Below the pieces are notes generated by a model, which saw only the letters and a program-made list of their open reading frames with translations, searched no databases and was not told the DNA's origin. A program made the position numbers and the translations under genes. 64,000 nt of DNA from Stenocarpella maydis (lineage: Eukaryota > Ascomycota > Sordariomycetes > Diaporthales > Diaporthaceae), in contig NQMI01000051.1 in assembly GCA_002270565.1 (NCBI GenBank), positions 1 to 64,000 on the forward strand, written 5' to 3'. This document shows, one piece after another, positions 58,338 to 64,000 of this stretch. Each line of letters opens with the position of its first letter. Position 1 is the stretch's first letter.

Positions 58338-59832
58338 TTATCGTGGCAATACTCCCAGCTCTATATCCCCAGATTTGAGTGTCGATGATGATCGTGAAAA
58401 AGTCAACTTTGAAAACAGGCTGAAATCTGTATCCCTTTCCAGCTCTTCCCTGAGGGCCACCTTTGCGGTCGCCATTTCTCTGTTTGAAAGACTATTGAGC
58501 CAAAAGAAGGTCACCGTCGTGAAGACCACTGTCAGCCCGACATACAGAGAAATCCATGGCGAGGCCACCTGAGTGCTGCTCTCTGGTAACCACTTGAAGA
58601 AGGTCATCGAAAAGAAGGTCTGGCTCTGGGTCAGCACTGGCTTCGTGTGTCAGTTGGGAACGGCTCACAGCAAGAAATGTTCCGGGTAGGAATATCATTC
58701 CCAGCAGTGAGATCTGCTTCATTTGGCTGCCGTCCATTTTAGCCGCTGTGGCAATGCTGTAATTGACTTGCGCATCACGTCGTGTGTAGTAGTTCCATTC
58801 CTTGTGAGCAGTCAGACATATTGTCCCGCCAGCAGTAGAATTTTGGTCATCCTCGCACCATTTGAGTCGCAAGCGTCATCGCGCCCAGATGGCCCTCACA
58901 GGTGCGTATCTTGCTCTGGAGCTCGGCAATCATGGCCTTCAACTTGGCGTCGATGAGGCGGCTAGGGTCCGACGCTGAGCCTTTCCAGCTGTTTGTCCCT
59001 GTGGGGAGATTTGCCTCGGTCTTGGTCATATCATGTAGATGGTCTCTCATTGACTCAAGCTCAGCGATCAGACCCGCAAGCCCGTTTCGAAGTGAGCTGA
59101 TGGAGCGGCACAAAGCTATCGCGTCGCAGTCTCTCTCGGTCATCGTTTTCTCTTGGTCGCTCTTTGATCCCCTTTGCGCAGACTCCTGCGTCTTGTCCTT
59201 GCTCACTCGGCGCTCCAACTCCAGTATCCTGCCCTCAATCTCCGTTTCCTTGCTGTCGACCGCATTCAGGAAACGCGAGCGTTCCAGCTCGGCAAATATC
59301 ATCGGCAATACCAATGGGTGGAATGGAGAATGCTCGCTCTTTTCCAGCCAGTATTTTATATCGTCAATGGTAACTTGTGCCAAGCCGTACATGACTGCAA
59401 AGACTAGGGGCTTGTCAAAAAAACAAGTTGCGGACAGTATAATATCATTCCCATCTTCGAGGGAGCTATTGTCTGATTTACAGTGATACACTACGATTGA
59501 TTAGCTACTAGTTCTGTTCTCCAAAGCAGAGCCAGTCTGAAGGGAACACAGGTGTTGAGTAAACACTATTCTGGTATAATGTCTCTGAGAGGCGACCCAC
59601 CATTGCAGCGTCCGAATTGCTCGGGACTTTCCCAGGTTAGGAATCTGTGATTGAAGACAGTGGTAGAGGCTCTGCGAACCAGCCATGCAAGTGTCCTGTG
59701 TTGGAAAAGAGCCTTGCAGAGGTTTTGGAAGCTTCCCGGTGAGTATGGTAAAGCCGTACTCTTCACTAGATTCCCTGTGCTTGGACCTTTCTCCAGTCTT
59801 TTGTGAAGGGACAGCAGCAGTTTAGGTTGCAT
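58338..59832 (-). CDS. CorA/ZntB-like two-TM membrane protein, four exons
   Basis: Minus-strand exons 59832-59601, 59490-58859, 58800-58669 and 58619-58338, with introns of 110, 58 and 49 bp, phases consistent, give 425 residues. The second donor, GTGCGA, is weak. The N-terminal domain contains LFQHRTLAWLVRRASTTVF and continues across intron 1 as VYHCKSDN. A long helical region follows (LVLPMIFAELERSRFLNAVD, then Glu/Lys-rich coiled coil). TM1 is QISLLGMIFLPGTFLA joined across intron 3 to TFFSMTFFKW, and TM2 is WISLYVGLTVVFTTVTFFW. This is the layout of fungal CorA-like divalent-cation channel relatives, but the hallmark GMN tripeptide after TM1 is absent, so transport is not assured. It is related in domain order to the pseudogene at 9419-10560. 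An extra upstream exon cannot be excluded. Confidence 0.75.
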
Positions 59833-60980
59833 GGAAGTGCTTGAAGATGGTGGACGGCACTAAGCATGACGATGAGTAACTTTAAGCAAGATGATGCTAT
59901 TTGAGACGGCCTACCCGTTTGATCCATTGCCAATACTCTTGCTCTGACTTCACATCCTGCTGTTGGAATTCTACCTTGCCCTAGGAACATCATGTTGGAT
60001 GAGCAAAACTAGACAAGCGTTTCGTGGGCATTGGTGACTGACATTCTCGGTCCTTTGGATATTTATAGCAGAGATGACGAAGGGCTTTTGAATATGGAAG
60101 TCAAAAGCATTGGCGTCACCTTCCGAGAAGTCTGTTCTTGAAATCAACCAGTCCATGTCATTTCGAGATGATCAATCTTGTTGATCTTCGGCACTGTGAT
60201 ATGAACGATGAGGAGAATCCTGAGGGAAAACCCTTAGGAACGGCGTCCCTGATGGTTAATTGTGCACTGCGGGGAGCCCATTGCACGGTACCAACCAGCC
60301 TGCTGAGCAAAGCCTGAAGCGGTCTTGATTGAAATTGTGGTCGAGATGAAAAGCCTCCTCAGCTAAGGCAGTCACACGGTCCAAATAACCTGTAAGAAGA
60401 CACCGCCATATCTCCCAGTTACACAATGCTGCACATTACTGCAGACAACGTGGCCCCCCGATCCCATTCTGCGTCTTGAGACGGCCTGGACGGCCACTGG
60501 GCGGGGGAGCCACACCCCCTAGTCATCATGGCTAATGCAAGATGACCAATATAAATATGCAGGATGAGAAATGATACAGGTTTCGGTATTCCCGCCTTAC
60601 TTCATGTTTCCTCCGCCCTGTTAACCAGAAATCTGCCTGGCACTGCCTTGATAGCGCGGTCTCGCCTGGGAAGGCATCGAACTATAGAGAAAGCAGCCTC
60701 GATTTCGCGTCACAAAAGTGCACTTCATCACTGCTGTTGCCTAGTCTGCGACTGGAATACGCCCTCTTGAGCGTGAGGACTGACCACTGATTGCTGGCTC
60801 AAACTGCCTATCTGGTGGAGTACTGTTTGCCTTGTTCTCGCCATCCGTTTCTCCACTTCTTTCGAGGCTGAACTCTCGTAGACATTGCATTAGGAGTGAA
60901 ACCTTGGAACTGTGCGATCTCAAAATCTTATAAATACCCGCCATCCTCATCAGCTATCCGTTGGAAGTCTATCAGCAAAG
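59833..60980. other. Intergenic, no supported gene
   Basis: Several short frames on both strands without domain or splice support. 60530-60980 is the promoter side of the next small gene, with a 'tataaatac' TATA-like box at 60930, about 50 bp before the ATG. Confidence 0.45.
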
Positions 60981-61324
60981 ATGCCGGCTTTGAAAGCAAT
61001 CCTGCACTTCTTCGGTTCTAGAAACAACGCCAGTATGTCTAACCCTAACGAATTCGAGCCTACGGACATCATCAGCCACCGCTACTCAAGATCTGATGTG
61101 CTGAAGAATTATCTGGTGAGCTTGGACGATGGATTCACGGATGACCAAATTATGATGAGGGTATTTCAAACTCGTCCCATATGGATTGCTTTGAGTTGAA
61201 AGAAACTGACACCGAGCCCTGTTAGGCTGTGGCCAGGAATAAGATCGAAATAAGATTGCCGAGACCGCTCACTGCTGTAGGCTTGACAACGCCTGACTGT
61301 TCAATACTGCCACTGATTAATTGA
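60981..61324 (+). CDS. Small hypothetical protein, two exons, 92 aa
   Basis: Exons 60981-61160 and 61226-61324 are joined by a 65-bp intron (GTATTT donor, GTTAG acceptor, AACTGAC branch site), both phase 0. The product starts MPALKAILHFFGSRNNASM and, after the splice, continues AVARNKIEIRLPRPLTAVGL. It has no TM helix or clear signal peptide. A TATA-like box about 50 bp upstream supports it as a gene. If the intron is retained, the frame stops 13 codons later. The family is unknown to me. Confidence 0.5.
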
Positions 61325-61669
61325 CAGCAAGAGAAACAAGACGTGAGCAACGAATTTGTTAAAGCCGAGAGGGCTCGTCGAAGGGACTGAGATGCGTCTT
61401 ATCAGCCAGACATAATAGGGTGGATGAGACAGAAGGTCTACAGGTAGTATCTCAGTAGGACACGTGGAGAGTTGAAAATATAAAAGGCTCACTCCCTCAC
61501 TTCAGGTATTTGTTTCGCCAACTGAGAGGCCACCCTGCTCTTGTTCAGGTTCAAGCTATGTACATGTATCTGATCCCATCCCTGTGTTGTTTCCTGTCGC
61601 CACGCAAGCCATGACTTTTCTTGTTCAAATTGGTGTTTTAGAACATTGATGGCGGTGATATAGTTGGGG
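61325..61669. other. Intergenic 3' flanks
   Basis: Lies between the small gene and the kinase stop codon. No coding signal recognised. Confidence 0.45.
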
Positions 61670-63740
61670 CTACTCGTCGGAAGATGCAGGGAGTTGACAA
61701 TTATCAAGAAACTCCATCACCTCTCGAGAGCCTGCGCGTTCTCCGGGGTCTACAATTAGCATCCTCTCCTCCACGAATGAGAGCAGTTGTCGTAAGGGAC
61801 CACGGCATCTGCGATGTGCTTGCAAATTCCTTATGTGCTGTGTTGAGATTGATTAGCTTCAATTTCTGGAGATTAACAGCAAAGAGGAATTCATGCTCAC
61901 TCACCGAACTGACCCCATCCTTCAAACGTGAGGCGATCTCCACGTGAGTAACAACCCATAGGGAACGTTTTATCCTAGCTCGTCCGGATTCGATTGTCTT
62001 TGTAATGCTGTACCCTTTTGAAAACCGGCGAAAAATTGAAGGCCCAGGAGCCTTCTTGACCCTCTTGAAGAATGTGTCTTCAATAAGTTGGCCCGGGACC
62101 TCGGTAACAGATGCTTCGTCTGACTCGTTTGCACGGAGGTCATTGAAGTCATCAATGCCGTCCTGACCAAGTATTGCCCAAGTGATAAAGTCGAGGAAGA
62201 GACATCCAAGACACCAGACATCGTAATTGAGCGTAACTTTATTGCCTGGGGTCCACTCTGGCGGTCGATAAGTCTTGACGTGGGCAACTCTCTTGACTTC
62301 CAGGCGTTTCTCAGGCTGGAGTCGTTTGGCCTCTCCAAAGTCTGCAAGCTTGAGTTCGACGCAGGGTTTGTTGAGCACAAGGCTTTGAAAACAGAGGATG
62401 TTCTGAGCCTTGATATCTGCATGAAGAAGGCCATTATTGCCTTCTGTGCAGTTACCAGCCAGGCCTTGAGTGGCCACGAGTGCCTGTGCTAACCCGCGGC
62501 ACTCGCCGACGAGCCACGCATCGGAGTACCAATCCGCGTTCGTGACTGGTGTACTCTTTTGAAAGACACCATCAGGTGTATACTGTTTCCAGAGCTTTTC
62601 AAGGCTTCCTGCAGTCGCTAATGGAAACACGAGGCACAGTTGCTGCCGGTAGCTGAAAGCTGTGAGCAGTTGGACAATTCGATCATGTTCCGGCACGTCG
62701 AGGTTGGCCTCAATCTCTTGGCGGAACCTCTCTTCTGAAAGCTCAGGGACCAAGGCTTGATCGAAGATCTTGAGAGCAAAAGCCCTTTGGTTATCCTTTG
62801 TCTCCCTCAAGTTAGAACCAGGCGTTACAGCATCGCTTCATTTGATAGTCCTGCTCACCAAATTATGATTGAGATGGTGGATCTCAATTTCTTCCACGTA
62901 GGAAACCTCACCTGACTCAGGCTCCTCCAGTCTTGTTTTCGTCATCCATGGCATTGATATCCCCTCAGGGAACTCAGGGACATCTTCTCTTTTGCTTGAA
63001 GTGATGCCAGCAAGGAATGGTGTATATACCTGCCACTGGAAATGAACAAAAAGTTCCTTGTCTGCGTTAAGGCCAAAGTCGCAGTCACTCGGCGAGTCAA
63101 AACGTAGAGGTAACTTTTCATCACATGTTGCGAGATTCTCTGGGAGCAGAAACGAAAGAATCAGGTTTTCTCTGCAGCAAAGGAATAATGTGGCAAGGAT
63201 CATCCGTCGTCCCGTGCAATGTTTGCAGCCACAGGAGCATTCCCCCTGGAATGGGCATATGTACTGTATCAGCCTTTGCTGGCGACTATTGTCTCCCTGG
63301 TGATCTCCTGGAACTGTGTGTAGAAGGTCCCGCACTCGCTGGGCGTTGATTATCCGGAGCAGATCGGCTCGGGGAACAAAACGATGACGCGAATCGTTGC
63401 AGTCTTTCCTCGATGCATGTAAGAGTTCTTGTGTGACCTGGGCGCAGATAATTTGGCATGGAGTCCCGAGGGCAACTGACTCCGAGGTTTCCGGCTCCCA
63501 ATGACAGGGCGGCCCAGCCTGCATTGTCAATAGTCCAAGGCCGATAAGAAATAATCTAGTGATGCTTGGAGAATCTGCTGTGGCACCAAAATCGTAATTG
63601 GAACGGGTTGATCGAAGTCCGAATCTGGAATCGGTCAAAAGGTGTCGAGACTGCCAAAGATGATGTTGGTAGGTTCGCTTAGCAGCATCGATCCTGATGT
63701 GGGATGGAACTGCAGCCTTATTTGTTAGTTCCGAGACCAA
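61670..63740 (-). CDS. Serine/threonine protein kinase-like protein with Cys-rich N-terminal region (5' end uncertain)
   Basis: Minus-strand exons: 5' exon to 62859, then 62795-61905 and 61837-61670. Intron 1 (63 bp, GTGAGC...AAAG) removes an in-frame TGA. Intron 2 (67 bp) restores FVEERMLIVDPGERAGSREV at the C-terminus. The kinase domain has FALKIF (ATP-binding Lys), RFRQEIEANL (helix C Glu), LLHADIKAQNIL (catalytic loop), LADFGEAK (metal-binding Asp), a TYRPPEW activation segment end and YDVWCLGCLFLDF. The catalytic loop is HAD instead of HRD. The N-terminal about 250 residues contain ICAQVTQELL, FVPRADLLRIINAQRV and a Cys cluster (CPFQGECSCGCKHC), typical of a fungal family of predicted kinases of unknown role. 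The first-exon frame remains open to about 63850, so the true start, or another exon, may lie there or beyond the window. Confidence 0.7.
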
Positions 63741-64000
63741 CGAAGCTTCGAGATAGACCTTCTCAACACTAACTGGATTTGAAGGGTTGAAGAAGATAAG
63801 GCCGCCATGAGGTTTTGTTACTAATGGAGTTTCTGAATGAGAGAAATCGAATCAGATTCTTTAGTCTGAAAGGAAGTGGGGGTGGTCAGGCTCTAAAGAG
63901 ATGTGTGTCTTGGGCAGGCCAGGCTTTCGATGCGCGCATCCCCTCCTTTTTAGCTCGCCTTGCAATAGGAGCCTTGCTCTATTGTGCCCCCAAATAGGTG
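63741..64000. other. Window edge, possible 5' part of the kinase gene
   Basis: On the minus strand the kinase frame continues upstream as VEKVYLEASLVSELTNK and TPLVTKPHGGLIFFNP to about 63850. It could be joined there to an upstream exon through a CTCATTCAG acceptor. No start codon was found with confidence. Confidence 0.35.

Noticed and set aside
1..64000. CRISPR arrays, bacterial operons, rRNA or ordinary tRNA genes
   Set aside because: None seen. Gene structure is eukaryotic and the only tRNA-like boxes are the doubtful ones near 3.8-3.95 kb.
1..64000. A PKS/NRPS/terpene biosynthetic cluster around the ALDH, GST-like, transporter and permease genes
   Set aside because: No backbone synthase is present and these genes are separated by 25-50 kb of repeats and housekeeping genes.

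Overview
The window looks like a chromosome segment of a filamentous ascomycete (Pezizomycotina, probably a Sordariomycete). Genes carry short introns (about 50-110 bp, mostly GT-AG, with CTAAC/CTGAC-like branch sites). Gene-bearing DNA is GC-rich and is interrupted by AT-rich blocks full of TAG/TAA-broken transposon relics, the pattern left by repeat-induced point mutation (RIP, C-to-T and G-to-A). Splice sites were placed by eye from consensus, frame and protein continuity; no transcript or database evidence was available.

Layout. 1-5.1 kb is RIP-decayed DNA with a Ty1/copia RT-RNase H relic. 5.1-6.9 kb is an intact six-exon aldehyde dehydrogenase. 7.4-8.0 kb is an inverted-repeat element with a minisatellite core. 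8.2-10.6 kb holds two broken genes, a nucleoside-phosphorylase-superfamily gene and a CorA-like membrane protein. 11.3-22.1 kb is conserved housekeeping DNA: VPS41 (HOPS tethering complex) and APC1/BimE (anaphase-promoting complex) in head-to-head arrangement. A small two-exon membrane-protein gene follows at 22.5-22.9 kb. 24-27.6 kb is a second AT-rich block with a solo LTR, a gag-like relic and a dispersed repeat.

28.7-38.1 kb is an accessory region: a small secreted protein, a hypothetical protein, a pectate lyase pseudogene, an intact GST-like gene, a decayed MFS permease pseudogene and an intact amino acid/choline permease. 38.9-40.5 kb holds two ORFs that share one reading frame after splicing and are separated by a single TAG. 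41.2-50.4 kb is a large TE block: tandem repeats, a solo LTR with a recognisable empty site, a Helitron Rep-helicase relic of about 6 kb on the minus strand, and gypsy-integrase-like fragments at both edges. From 52.8 kb to the end come an MFS transporter broken by one frameshift, an ankyrin protein whose start codon appears split by an intron, a GRF zinc-finger protein, an intact CorA-like membrane protein, a small two-exon gene and a protein kinase gene that may run off the right edge.

The genes do not form an obvious biosynthetic cluster. The picture is a housekeeping core flanked by repeat-rich, gene-decaying compartments enriched for transporters, an ALDH, a GST-like protein, a secreted protein and a plant-cell-wall enzyme relic, as in plant-associated or saprotrophic fungi. 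I did not find a clearly new multi-gene system. The best leads are the TAG-interrupted spliced ORF, the split start codon, the solo LTR with its preserved empty site, and several small genes hidden from simple ORF calling.
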